From: Ferruginibacter sp.
Lineage (GTDB): Bacteria > Bacteroidota > Bacteroidia > Chitinophagales > Chitinophagaceae
Direction of reading: 5' to 3'
Assembly: GCA_014379625.1 (NCBI GenBank)
Contig: JACMLJ010000002.1
Coordinates: forward strand, 87,306-151,305
Length of the DNA: 64,000 nucleotides
Part shown: positions 37,601 to 46,188 of the stretch, in pieces
Layout of the letters: each line of letters opens with the position of its first letter
Position numbering within the stretch: position 1 is the stretch's first letter
Translations under genes and position numbers: made by a program
The notes under the pieces: model-generated
The model's input: only the letters and a program-made list of their open reading frames with translations
Databases searched by the model: none
What the model was told of the DNA's origin: nothing

Positions 37601-40600
37601 GCCCGCAAAATAAGCCGCTACAAATTCACCAATACTATGCCCGCATAAAACAGCCGGTTCAATTCCCCAACTCATCCATAATTTGGCCAATGCATACTCC
37701 GTTACAAATATTGCTGGTTGTGTATAACGGGTATTTTTCAATAGCGCTTCAGCTTCAGGGTTAGCATTTGCCGGAAAAATAATTTCCCTTATGTCGGGCC
37801 CGGTATGCGTTAAAAGTATTGCCGCACATTCATCTATTGCCTGCCGGTACACTGGTTCGTTTTGATAGAGTTCCACTCCCATATTCAAATATTGGGATCC
37901 CTGCCCTGGGAACATAAATACAAGCCCGGAAGGTATTTCTTTCAGATGATTATCTTGTAATGATACCGGATTTTTCAATAATAAAGCAGACAGTTCGCCG
38001 GTATTTGAAGCCAGTAAAAATCTCCTGCAATTAAAATCAGCACGGTTTTTTTGTAATGTAAAAGCCGCATCAGCCAGGTTTAAATAATTGTTCTGATTTA
38101 AATAATCAGCAAGTTTTAACGCATACCCATCAACACTTGAAACAGATTTAGCTGACCAGGTAATTAACTGTAATGGACGGACGGGGGTTGATGAAGAAAT
38201 TAGTTTATTTTCAAATTCTTCCAGTATGATATGTATATTAGTTCCACCAACGCCCAAAGAATTTACACCAGCTCTTCGCACATTACCCGCTTTCCAGTCA
38301 GTAAGTTTTGTATTTACGTAAAAAGGGCTGTTCTCAAAATCAATATTTGGATTTGGGTTTACAAAGCCAATTGATGGCGGTATCTGCCTGTGGTGAAGCG
38401 CCAATGCAGCCTTTATTAATCCGGCCACCCCGGCTGCAGCGGTCAAATGCCCCATATTTGATTTTACTGACCCTATTGCACAAAACCGTTGCTTCGGTTG
38501 TTTTCCAAATGCCATCTTTAAACCTTCAATTTCTATCGGGTCACCAATAGGCGTGCCGGTGCCATGCGTTTCAACGTAACCGATAGTTGCGGGATCGATG
38601 CCAGCATCATGAATTGCCATTACAACTGCCTGCGCCTGGCCTTCACTGCTTGGTGCGGTAAAGCTTCCTTTTTCTCCGCCATCATTATTAATTCCTACAC
38701 CCTTTATTATAGCATAAATAGTATCTCCATCCCTTTCCGCCGCTTCCGCAGTTTTAAGTAACACCACCCCTGCCCCATCGCTGAATACCGTACCTGATGA
38801 ATCCGCGTCAAAACTTCTGCAATGCCCGTCACGACTAAGCATCGCCCCTTCCTGGAACAAATGCCCGCTATATATCGGCGAGGTTATACTCGCTGCACCT
38901 GCGATTGCTACATCACATTGTCCGTTCCGGATACTTTCCACCGCCTGTGCGATAGCCAGTAAGGACGTGGAGCATCCCGAAAAAACAGTAACCGCGGGGC
39001 CTTTCAGGTTTAACTGGTAAGCTGTTCTTGTTGAAATAAAGCCTGTTTCATTGGCCATCATGACCTGGAAACTGCCCACCTGGTCAATTAAATCCGTATG
39101 CCCAAAAACATTATGCTGATAGTAGGTGTTAATGCCCGCACCGGCATAAACGCCAATAATACCAGGGTATTTCTGGGGGAGATACCCTGTTTTCTCCAGC
39201 ACTTCCCAGGCTATTTCCAAAAATATTCTTTGCTGGGGATCCATCAGTTCTGCCAGTTTTGGATTCAGCTCAAAAAAATCATGATCAAATTTATCCGCCC
39301 CGTCAATAATACCCCTGGCGCTAACATAATCCGGATCATTTTTAACTTCAGTTGAAATAGATTCATCCAGTTCAGCTTTTGTAAAAAACCGGATGGTTTC
39401 TTTTCCAGTTTTTAAAATTTCCCAAAGTTCTTCCACTGTATTTGCACCAGGAAAACGACCCGCCATACCTATTACAGCCACGTCAGATGATCCGGATGGT
39501 TTGTTTTGTAGCCTGGTTTCTATCTTCACTGCTTTTTTGTGTTCCGGCTGCAGGTATGCAACAATACCGGCTATCGTGGGATACTGGTAAAGCTTAATAA
39601 CGGGAAGAACATAATTGAACTGCTTACTCAAAATGGAAATAGTTTTCATCGCAAGAAGAGAATTCCCGCCAAGCTTAAAAAAGTTATCTTTTATGCCTAT
39701 CCGTTCTACTCCCAAAAAGCCCTGCCATATTTCCACCAATGCATTTTCCAGTTCATTTACCGGGGCTGCATAATTATTTTTCATTGATCCGTAAATACCA
39801 GGATCGGGCAACGCATTCCTGTTTATTTTACCATTGGAGGTTAATGGAAGGGTTTTCATTTCTACCCAAAACGAGGGCGCCATGTATGCGGGTAACTTAT
39901 CATTGATATAGTTAGTGATTGCTTCCGGATCAAACGAGCCGTGCGGAACAATATAAGCTACGAGCTGCTTGTTGAATTGATTATCGTCTCTTGCCAGCAC
40001 AACTGCCTGCTCAACTAATTCACATTGCTGAAGTACGGTTTCTATTTCACCCGGTTCAATCCTGAAACCCCTGATCTTTACCTGGTCATCTATTCTTCCC
40101 GTGTAGGCTATATTGCCACCGGGTAACCAGCGCCCCAGGTCGCCTGTTTTGTATAATCTAGATCCAGTTTCTGTACTGAATGGATGCTTAATGAACTTCT
40201 CCTTTGTTAAATCAGGACGGTTTAAATACCCACGGGCCAATCCTGCTCCACCTACATATATTTCACCCGTAACCCCAATCGGTACAATTTGACCATCGCC
40301 ATTCAGTATAAAAACACTACGGTTACTGATGGGCCGCCCAATGGGAATGGTACTATTTATTGCTGTACCGGTAATATTGTAGGTTAATGAAAATGTAGTA
40401 TTCTCCGTTGGGCCATATCCATTTATTATTTCAATAGCGGGATAAGCCCGCCTGATCTTTTCGATATGCTTTTCTGATAATTTCTCTCCGCCTGCTACAA
40501 TCGTTTTTAATGTCTCAAAAACAGTGATATCTGTTTCTACCAATTGGTTGAACCAACTTGAGGTAAACCACATTTTGTTCACTTTCCTTACTTCAATCTC

Positions 40601-42691
40601 CTTTTTTAGCAGCACACTATTCAGCAGGGTATCTTCAGGGCATAACACCAACTGGCCACCATTCAATAACATTCCCCAATATTCAAATGTAGTGGCGTCA
40701 AAGGAAGGTGAGCCCGTTGATAATAAAATATCATCACTTGTAAAATTCACATAATCGACCCCGCTTACTAAACTCACTACATTGATATGCTCAACCATTA
40801 CGCCTTTTGGGTTACCTGTTGAACCGGAGGTATAAATCACGTAGGCAAGATTATGCGGGGTAATAGCTACCCCTAAATTATTTGTTGGCTGCTGTGATAT
40901 TAAAAACCAATCGTTGTTTATATTAATGATATTTTTGTGTTCCATAGCGGATAGCGCTGGTATTCCCGCCTTGTCGCTTACAATTAACCCGGCACCCGTA
41001 TCCTCAAGCATAAACCTTATTCTTTCCGCAGGATAATTTGGATCTATCGGCACATACGCAGCCCCGGCTTTCAATATCCCCAGTATCGTTACTATCATCT
41101 CCACCGACCGCGCAACACAAACAGGCACAAGGCTTTCAGCTTTTACACCCTGGATGCGGAGCCAGTGTGCGAGCTGGTTTGCTTTGGAATTTAACGCTTC
41201 GTAGCTAATTTGCTGCTCTTCAAACAAAACAGCCATTTTCCCAGGGGTCTTTACAACCTGTTCTTCAAAAAGCTCCACCAATGTTTTATCTTTTGGATAA
41301 GCTGATCCGGTATTATTAAACTCTTCCAACAACTCTTGTTCCTCTGCAGTGGTGAGCATTGGCAAGGATCCCATTTTTTGATGAGGAGTTTCTACAATTG
41401 AACGTAGCAAGTTCTTATAATGATCAATCATTTTAATCATCGTTGCTTCCTGATATAAACCGGTACAATACTCTACTGACCCGGCAAAGCCATCAGTCGT
41501 TTCGGTAATAAATAAACTGATAGCATAATTCGAAATTTTATTTTCTATTTTTTCCACAGAGAGGATTAGTTCCTTCAATTTCAGTTCCGCGTTAAGAGGT
41601 TTGGAAGTCAAGCCAAACATCACCTGGAAAATGGGGTTATTGCCGGGGTCGTTATCCTTCGCAACCGTTTCCACTACCCTTTCAAAGGGCGCTTCCTGGT
41701 GTTCATAAGCCGATATGACAGTATTCTTTACCTGCCCTAAAAATTCAGCAAATGAAATATCATCGCTCACCTCCGAACGCAAAGCAAGCCTATTTTCAAA
41801 AAAGCCGATCAGTCCTTCCACCTGTTCCTGCTCCCTGCCCGGTACGGTGGTTCCAACACATATATCCTGCTGGCCACTATACCGGTGAAGCAACACATTA
41901 AAGGCTGCAAGCATGGTCATGAATAAAGTTGAATCTTGCTGCTGGCAAAGCAAGTTTACCTGGTTTGCCAATTCTTTATCAATGGAAAAAACTACCGAAG
42001 CGCCCGCTGTGCTTTGGATTACTGGCCTGGCAAAATCCACTGGCAATTGCAGGCTGGGGAGATCTTTCAGTTTTTCTTTCCAGTATGCCATTTTATTATC
42101 CATGAAAACCCCCACGTGGTATTTTCGCTGCCATATTGTATAATCCGGATATTGAATGGGTGATAATGATAATGTTGACGGGCGGCTTTCTTCAATCGAA
42201 CCATACAATTCCACCAATTCTTTAATGATTAACGAAATTGACTGGTTATCAGATGCGTGCCGGTGCGTGGTTATTACTAATATATGGTCTGTATCGTCCA
42301 TAACGATAAGGTCTGCGCGCAGTAAATAATCCAGCGACAGGTCAAATGGGGTATCAATGATTTGCTGAATGAGTGTTTGTATAGTTTCACCATTGCAGGT
42401 TGAAATGTTTGTTTTGGTTAAACGCCAATCCTTATAATCCTGAATCTTTAGATACGGTTTGCCGTCTTCTTCAAGGATCATGGAACGTAACACTTCATGC
42501 CGCGATACAATTGTCTGTAGTGAGCCCGATAATGCATTTATATTCATCCTTCCCTTTAATCTCAATGCCACAGCAAGATGATGCTGGATATGCACATCGC
42601 CTTCCAAATGCGCGGTAAACCATAAACGCTCCTGGCTGAAGGATAAAGGGAAATGGTCATGCCCCGGCTGTATTTCAATTGAAGTCGGCAT
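34625..42691 (-). CDS. NRPS-PKS megasynthase C*-A-PCP-KS-AT-ACP-aminotransferase
   Basis: A 2688-residue hybrid. The condensation domain (about 10-440) has the active-site motif degraded to HRHASDN, so it may not condense. The A domain (455-970) has pocket DAFWVGGTFK, essentially the Val code. PCP follows (LGGNSL, ~1008). KS starts ~1067, with Cys in SGCSTSL and both His motifs present. AT has GHSIGE (~1684) and HAFH (~1784), indicating malonyl-CoA. ACP has GLDSL (~2020). The class III PLP aminotransferase (~2230-2620) has its Lys in YGKVIGGG. No ketoreductase is seen, so the beta-keto group is probably aminated, as in iturin/mycosubtilin enzymes. Expected unit: a 3,4-diamino acid from Val plus malonate. 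Confidence 0.95.
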   Translation of the reverse strand: MPTSIEIQPGHDHFPLSFSQERLWFTAHLEGDVHIQHHLAVALRLKGRMNINALSGSLQTIVSRHEVLRSMILEEDGKPYLKIQDYKDWRLTKTNISTCNGETIQTLIQQIIDTPFDLSLDYLLRADLIVMDDTDHILVITTHRHASDNQSISLIIKELVELYGSIEESRPSTLSLSPIQYPDYTIWQRKYHVGVFMDNKMAYWKEKLKDLPSLQLPVDFARPVIQSTAGASVVFSIDKELANQVNLLCQQQDSTLFMTMLAAFNVLLHRYSGQQDICVGTTVPGREQEQVEGLIGFFENRLALRSEVSDDISFAEFLGQVKNTVISAYEHQEAPFERVVETVAKDNDPGNNPIFQVMFGLTSKPLNAELKLKELILSVEKIENKISNYAISLFITETTDGFAGSVEYCTGLYQEATMIKMIDHYKNLLRSIVETPHQKMGSLPMLTTAEEQELLEEFNNTGSAYPKDKTLVELFEEQVVKTPGKMAVLFEEQQISYEALNSKANQLAHWLRIQGVKAESLVPVCVARSVEMIVTILGILKAGAAYVPIDPNYPAERIRFMLEDTGAGLIVSDKAGIPALSAMEHKNIININNDWFLISQQPTNNLGVAITPHNLAYVIYTSGSTGNPKGVMVEHINVVSLVSGVDYVNFTSDDILLSTGSPSFDATTFEYWGMLLNGGQLVLCPEDTLLNSVLLKKEIEVRKVNKMWFTSSWFNQLVETDITVFETLKTIVAGGEKLSEKHIEKIRRAYPAIEIINGYGPTENTTFSLTYNITGTAINSTIPIGRPISNRSVFILNGDGQIVPIGVTGEIYVGGAGLARGYLNRPDLTKEKFIKHPFSTETGSRLYKTGDLGRWLPGGNIAYTGRIDDQVKIRGFRIEPGEIETVLQQCELVEQAVVLARDDNQFNKQLVAYIVPHGSFDPEAITNYINDKLPAYMAPSFWVEMKTLPLTSNGKINRNALPDPGIYGSMKNNYAAPVNELENALVEIWQGFLGVERIGIKDNFFKLGGNSLLAMKTISILSKQFNYVLPVIKLYQYPTIAGIVAYLQPEHKKAVKIETRLQNKPSGSSDVAVIGMAGRFPGANTVEELWEILKTGKETIRFFTKAELDESISTEVKNDPDYVSARGIIDGADKFDHDFFELNPKLAELMDPQQRIFLEIAWEVLEKTGYLPQKYPGIIGVYAGAGINTYYQHNVFGHTDLIDQVGSFQVMMANETGFISTRTAYQLNLKGPAVTVFSGCSTSLLAIAQAVESIRNGQCDVAIAGAASITSPIYSGHLFQEGAMLSRDGHCRSFDADSSGTVFSDGAGVVLLKTAEAAERDGDTIYAIIKGVGINNDGGEKGSFTAPSSEGQAQAVVMAIHDAGIDPATIGYVETHGTGTPIGDPIEIEGLKMAFGKQPKQRFCAIGSVKSNMGHLTAAAGVAGLIKAALALHHRQIPPSIGFVNPNPNIDFENSPFYVNTKLTDWKAGNVRRAGVNSLGVGGTNIHIILEEFENKLISSSTPVRPLQLITWSAKSVSSVDGYALKLADYLNQNNYLNLADAAFTLQKNRADFNCRRFLLASNTGELSALLLKNPVSLQDNHLKEIPSGLVFMFPGQGSQYLNMGVELYQNEPVYRQAIDECAAILLTHTGPDIREIIFPANANPEAEALLKNTRYTQPAIFVTEYALAKLWMSWGIEPAVLCGHSIGEFVAAYFAGVFSLEDVLLLIASRGKMISELPGGAMLSVRMEVKELMALIPGELSVAAINSNKQCVVAGEAAAIAAFSGLLDQQRVANKLLLTSHAFHSTMMDAIVRDFEKIVSRINLNFPRLPIVSTVTGNWLTDAEATDPHYWAKQVRSTVVFANAAETILNMGGRQLFLEVGPGTSLTTLVKQQPGNRAVTMMPSLENNRPQSDYASILKTLGELWQHGVKPDWEKFYDGQKRNIVNLPTYYFDKKYCWVNPVNNNANHQPRNPQTNTVPYNQPLELPGPALAGTRSKPTIMRKDFLITKIKEILENASGIDTIDLDSEMSFLEIGLDSLLLTQVAITLKKEFELGITFRQLSEQLASPELLAKYLDEQLPANKFQSPNTVQPQYYQQEPVTDYTSNANNTNGCKVSDSGLELITQQLQILGKQIALIQGQGGNAGISSPVIRNHENRVGPHPMGLKLPPGKPNNIQNNDLTPEEAIEIKKPFGATARIERQVTELDDKQKSFLTELTAKYNEKTKGSKAYADQHRPYMADPRVVSGFKPLTKEIVYPLVMNESRGSKLWDIDGNEYIDVLNGFGSCMFGYQPDFIKKALHEQVEKGFEVGPQHELAGEVCRMICDFTGADRAALCSTGSEAVLGTMRIARTVTGRSLIVAFTGSYHGIIDEVIVRGTKKLKSFPAAPGIMSAAVQNMLILDYGTEESLQIIKERAQELAAVLVEPVQSRRPEFRPVEFLKQVREITSLSGTALIFDEVITGFRMHPGGAQALFGIKPDISAYGKVIGGGLPIGVIAGKREWMDALDGGAWQYGDTSFPEVGVTYFAGTFVRHPLVLATAKASLQHMKDKGPDLQRQLNAKGDQVADSLNAEFEKRGLPLVVAQFGSLWKIKFKEEVPYGELLFTLMRLKGVHVWDGFPCFITESHTYAEIDKIINLFTECADELVMAGFFKANNFNDTDLNGPASPASFINPPLPGAKLGRDEDGNPAWYISDISRPGKYLQVTLNK

Positions 42692-42942
42692 TATGCTTTG
42701 TTTGAATTTTGGGCATGCATTGGCATACTAACCGCAATAATTGTCGCATTTTTTGAATAATATAAAACAAACTTACCGGGAGAGTTGGCTTTTTCTTTTA
42801 AGTCTTTATAAGTGAAGACTCCTTCTGCAGGTAGTATTACCGCAGCACCCTGGTTTTCCGCTACAGCATTTGTAGAAATTGCATGAAGAGAATCGGAGGA
42901 TATTTCATCCCCCAGTTGGGTTACATAATTGGATAAATTCAT
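42691..42942 (-). CDS. Orphan N-terminal adenylation-domain fragment coupled to the megasynthase
   Basis: An 83-residue product with GVFTYKDLKEKANSPGKFV, which matches the A1-type start of NRPS adenylation domains (L-T-Y-x-E-L-x-x-x-A-N), then stops. No P-loop or later motif is present, so it cannot adenylate. Its stop codon overlaps the ATG of the megasynthase by one base (TAATG), making it a translational leader for the 8-kb gene. It is probably the remnant of a deleted upstream module rather than a functional enzyme, though a small expressed protein is possible. Confidence 0.55.
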   Translation of the reverse strand: MNLSNYVTQLGDEISSDSLHAISTNAVAENQGAAVILPAEGVFTYKDLKEKANSPGKFVLYYSKNATIIAVSMPMHAQNSNKA

Positions 42943-43580
42943 TTTGCTGGGATTATATCGGGTAAAATCTGGAAACGGTAATTAGTAATTCTTTATTGTT
43001 TTTAGCATATAGTATTGTACCACAGGCATTTAAACAAAATTTGTTATTTTTTTTATGATGAAAAAGAAATTTTTTAATCTTTCAGAAACTGTGTAAAAAT
43101 GATTTTCAGGAATAACTTATTGTTCCAAAACTCGTTGATGGTGTATAGTTGCGTTTCATCAATCGACCATTGAGCAACGAAAATTTCATTTTTTGACAGC
43201 TTCTAACTGTAATATAACGTGTAATTATGCAATATTATGCGGAAATTAGGTTCAAATTATCATTGGCCCTTACTTAAAAGGGAAATTCATTTACGCGATT
43301 AGAAAAAGGCCGAACCGAATGTAATTATTTGGCGCCAGGGCGATAAAAACTGACAGCAAGTTTTCACTTTTTTGGTAGATTATTTACTAATGAAATTGGG
43401 GCGTTTTTATATTAGCTAATTAGCACATTTGAAATGGAAGTTCTTCCTCTGGTTTTAATCGCCCGGTCAATTTAGATATACTTTCTTAATCGTGAGCATA
43501 CTAAATTGGTCCTGCCCTGGTAGTGGGGCAAACAATTACCACTGCGTTAATGTGGTTTAGCAATATGCAGGTTAAATATG
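42943..43580. other. Intergenic gap inside the cluster, with no gene recognised
   Basis: About 640 AT-rich bases separate the A-domain fragment from the FAD oxidase gene. They contain copy 2 of the dispersed repeat (43331-43475). I see no convincing coding frame. It is a plausible site for an internal promoter for the two NRPS genes. Confidence 0.5.
43331..43475 (+). repeat. Copy 2 of a ~145-bp dispersed intergenic repeat
   Basis: It aligns end to end with 25935-26081: same GGCGCC start, AGATTATTTACTAATG core, GGCGTTTTTATATTAG block, CTTCCTCTGGTTTTAATCGC block and CAATTTAG end. Confidence 0.7.
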
Positions 43581-44663
43581 CTATTGATTATAATAATCCA
43601 GGGCCGCTTCTGCAATTGCGGGCGCCAGCCTGAATCCCGAACCCGAGCCGGCACCGGCAATAATGTATTTGGATTGATCGCCCGCCCGTTCAATTATTGG
43701 GTTACCATCCGGTGTATAGGTATCACAAAACACCCTGCCAACGGAACATAGCGGTACCAGTTGCGGGAAGTATTTTGTAAGTATGCCGCGGGCCTTTTGG
43801 ATATCGGCTTCATCAATGCTTAACGTATTAATATCCGGTACAACATCCCAATGATCGCATTTAAAACTAAACAGCCAGTAACCGGCTTCGTATTTGGGCA
43901 TTAAAAAAGCATCATCAGCAAAAAAATAAAATAACGGGTCACCTGCCAGTGGTTGTTTATCAATATGAAAAGCGACGATTTTTTTAATCCTTGTCTTTTG
44001 ACTGGCGAAGAGACCGGTTCCCAGGATTTCATTCATCCATGGGCCCGTAGCCTGTATCACCCTTTTTGCAGGAAAGTAGTTTCCGCCGGCGCTTTGCAGA
44101 TCAAATATATCTTCTAGTGTTGTTACTGTTACAATCTTTGTATGCTCGATGATTAAAGAATTCGGTGTTACTTCAAAATTTTTTGCCAATAAATTTACCA
44201 GTTCATTGTTGACGGCCTGGCTTGCGGTAGCCCCCGAAATAACGGCGGCATGTTGAGGTAATACAAGTAATGGGTGATCATGCAAAAGAGATGGAATGAT
44301 TTCGGGCAACAGCCTTGCATTGTTGTCTACCAGTTGAAGCAGGACGAGTTGTGCATTGTCCTCTTGAACGATTCCATAAAATGGAAGATCCTTTATAGGC
44401 AGTTCAGGCATCTCTTTTCTTAGTTCAGCAAAGAGGGAGCGGGACCTTTGTGCAAGTTGGTAACGCAGTGGGGTATGGCCATAAGGGATATCCAGTCTGG
44501 CTGAATAAAAAGTGGCGCCGCTTCCCACCAGGCCTTGTTCGAAAAGGCCAATATGCCAGTCGGGGTGCTGCTTCCTTGCATACCAGGCAGCAAAAACCCC
44601 AATAATACCACCGCCGATTATTGCGAGGTCAAGTTCGCTTTTCATGATAATATTTTGGTTCAT
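43581..44663 (-). CDS. FAD-dependent oxidoreductase (DAO/glycine-oxidase family)
   Basis: A 360-residue flavoprotein with N-terminal dinucleotide-binding motif AIIGGGIIGVFAAWYA, a VIQATGPWM segment and a C-terminal IIAGAGSGSGFRLAPAIAE block. This is the D-amino-acid/glycine oxidase fold. In s56-p1, triacsin and formycin pathways an enzyme of this type cleaves N6-(carboxymethylamino)lysine to hydrazinoacetic acid. All the other enzymes of that route are within 8 kb on the same strand, so I infer this role here. It is separated from the cupin gene by a broken transposase insertion. Start could be ATG at 44663 or the internal ATG at 44645. Confidence 0.8.
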   Translation of the reverse strand: MNQNIIMKSELDLAIIGGGIIGVFAAWYARKQHPDWHIGLFEQGLVGSGATFYSARLDIPYGHTPLRYQLAQRSRSLFAELRKEMPELPIKDLPFYGIVQEDNAQLVLLQLVDNNARLLPEIIPSLLHDHPLLVLPQHAAVISGATASQAVNNELVNLLAKNFEVTPNSLIIEHTKIVTVTTLEDIFDLQSAGGNYFPAKRVIQATGPWMNEILGTGLFASQKTRIKKIVAFHIDKQPLAGDPLFYFFADDAFLMPKYEAGYWLFSFKCDHWDVVPDINTLSIDEADIQKARGILTKYFPQLVPLCSVGRVFCDTYTPDGNPIIERAGDQSKYIIAGAGSGSGFRLAPAIAEAALDYYNQ

Positions 44664-44746
44664 CGTATTAATGCGTACCTGTATTTATTAATAACTTGTT
44701 TCAACTCGTGCTTCCAATTTTATTGAACTTTTCAAATGGCTTATTT

Positions 44747-44811
44747 CGTTCCGTAGGAACGTTATATTGGTAGTTCAATGAATAGGGGCAGTCTTCCGTT
44801 CCGTAGGAACG
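44747..44811. repeat. Two GTTCC-palindrome (REP-like) repeats left of the transposase remnant
   Basis: CGTTCCGTAGGAACG occurs at 44747-44761 and again at 44797-44811, each followed by a TATAT-type tail (GTTATATTGGTAG and GATATATGC). Related palindromes lie to the right of the transposase remnant and at 51826-51894. Confidence 0.75.
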
Positions 44812-44881
44812 ATATATGCTTTGCAACTTATAAAAAAGATTCAAATTTTATTATAATTTTATTGCATAAAATCATACGCTT

Positions 44882-45346
44882 ATGCCAAATACATCTACCC
44901 AAATGCATATTCAGTTTGTTTTTGCAGTAAAATATCGAAAGGCAATGATAGAAGATTCCTGGAAAGATAAATTACATCAATACATTACTGGAATAATTTA
45001 AAAGAAAACACACAAAATGCTTCAGATTAATACCATGCCCGATCATTTGCACATGCTGATTGGGTTTAGGCCCGATGAAAATATGTCACAATTAATCCAG
45101 GTTGTAAAATCTGAAAGCACCAAATTTATTAATGATCATCATTTTGCCCATCGGAAATTTAGCTGGCAGGAAGGTTTTGGAGCATTCTCTTATTCTAAAA
45201 GCCATGTGCCCGATGTTATAAGGTATATTCAAAACCAGGAACAACACCATCTTAAACAAACATTCCTGGAAGAATATGTTGCTTTCCTTAAAGCATTTGA
45301 CATTGAATATAATGAACACTATATTTTCAAAGAACTTATTGATTAA
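44882..45346 (+). pseudogene. Broken REP-associated (IS200/Y1-type) transposase
   Basis: Reading from ATG at 44882 gives MPNTSTQMHIQFVFAVKYRK and ITGII, then an in-frame TAA at 44999-45001. The same frame continues with KKTHKMLQINTMPDHLHMLIG, containing the H-x-H metal site. The catalytic Tyr follows in VIRYIQNQEQHH. Intact relatives usually read I-I-Q-K at the stop, so a single CAA-to-TAA change explains it. Without the stop it would be about 154 residues, a normal Y1_Tnp/RAYT length. It is flanked by GTTCC palindromes on both sides and is the only rightward coding sequence inside the biosynthetic cluster. Confidence 0.8.
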
Positions 45347-45426
45347 TACTTTTATAACTTTTATATATTTCTTACCGGGTATTGTATATAACTGGTAGAA
45401 TGGATAATCTTTCTTTTCCAATATGC

Positions 45427-45490
45427 CGTTCCTATGGAACGCGTTGAATCATCCTTTTTTTTCTACCCATCTATCGTCCCTGCCGGGACG
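45427..45490. repeat. REP-like palindromes right of the transposase remnant
   Basis: CGTTCCTATGGAACG (45427-45441) matches the palindromes left of the transposase remnant. A second, different palindrome CGTCCCTGCCGGGACG (45475-45490) follows. Together with the left copies they bracket the remnant as expected for a REP/RAYT unit. Confidence 0.7.
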
Positions 45491-45647
45491 CATCAAAATC
45501 CCTTTGCCTTATTTCATGCAGATTAGGATAAGTGCGCAGGCTGTATTAATACTCCTTCACCATGTAACAAGATAAAAGGAGTACAAACGTCCAGGTACGC
45601 ATTATTGCGATGAATCAATATTTTTAGTAAACCCCTGAAGTGGCGCA

Positions 45648-45804
45648 ATAGTCAATGGTGAATGGGCAATAGGCGGGGAGTAATGGGAAATGGGAAAGCA
45701 ATGTCAGAGAAATAAACTATTCAATATTCACCATTGACCGCCCGATAGCTATCGGGTCACAATTCAATAGTCAACTTTTCACCATTCACCATTGACCATT
45801 CACC
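45648..45804. repeat. Heptamer-type TTCACCA/TCAATGG repeat block with palindrome
   Basis: GTCAATGGTGAATGGG on the left is inverted relative to repeated CACCATTGACC/CATTCACC units on the right (45722-45804). A perfect 16-bp palindrome CCCGATAGCTATCGGG lies at 45741-45756. The block abuts the stop of the cupin gene and could form a long hairpin that acts as a terminator. Confidence 0.6.
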
Positions 45805-46188
45805 CTATTTCCACCAAACAGAAAATACCAGCAGGTTTTCCGGGCCGTTGTTAAAAACCTGGTGACTTTGTTGTGAATTAAAAAAAAGCACATCTCCGGG
45901 ATTCACTGCTTTCTCTGTTGCTCCATTGCAGGTAACAATGCCCGACCCTGCAGCAATGAACCAGCATTCTTTTACATCGTGTATATCCAAGGGTGATGTT
46001 TGGTTTGGATATACAATAAATTTCGATCCTTTGAATGGGGCGATCGGTTGCCCGCTTTCGTGGCCGAGATCTATTTCATCCACTACCATTGCGTTGTCGA
46101 ATATTTCTGGCGGCAGGAATGAAAGTTTAGGAATATTACTCATAATGGTAACCATTGTTTTTGTGTAAGTGGAGTTATTTATATTCAT
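45805..46188 (-). CDS. Stand-alone cupin, hydrazine-synthetase cupin partner
   Basis: A small cupin of up to 127 residues with likely metal ligands H70, E74 and H109 (HDVKECWF and PGDVLFFNSQQSHQVF). The translation start may be the ATG at 46188, overlapping the MetRS-like gene by 14 bases, or the one at 46143. In known hydrazine-forming enzymes (Spb40, Tri28 types) a cupin and a MetRS-like domain are fused and convert N6-hydroxylysine plus an amino acid into a hydrazine. Here the two activities are encoded by overlapping separate genes. The role is inferred from this pairing. Confidence 0.8.
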   Translation of the reverse strand: MNINNSTYTKTMVTIMSNIPKLSFLPPEIFDNAMVVDEIDLGHESGQPIAPFKGSKFIVYPNQTSPLDIHDVKECWFIAAGSGIVTCNGATEKAVNPGDVLFFNSQQSHQVFNNGPENLLVFSVWWK

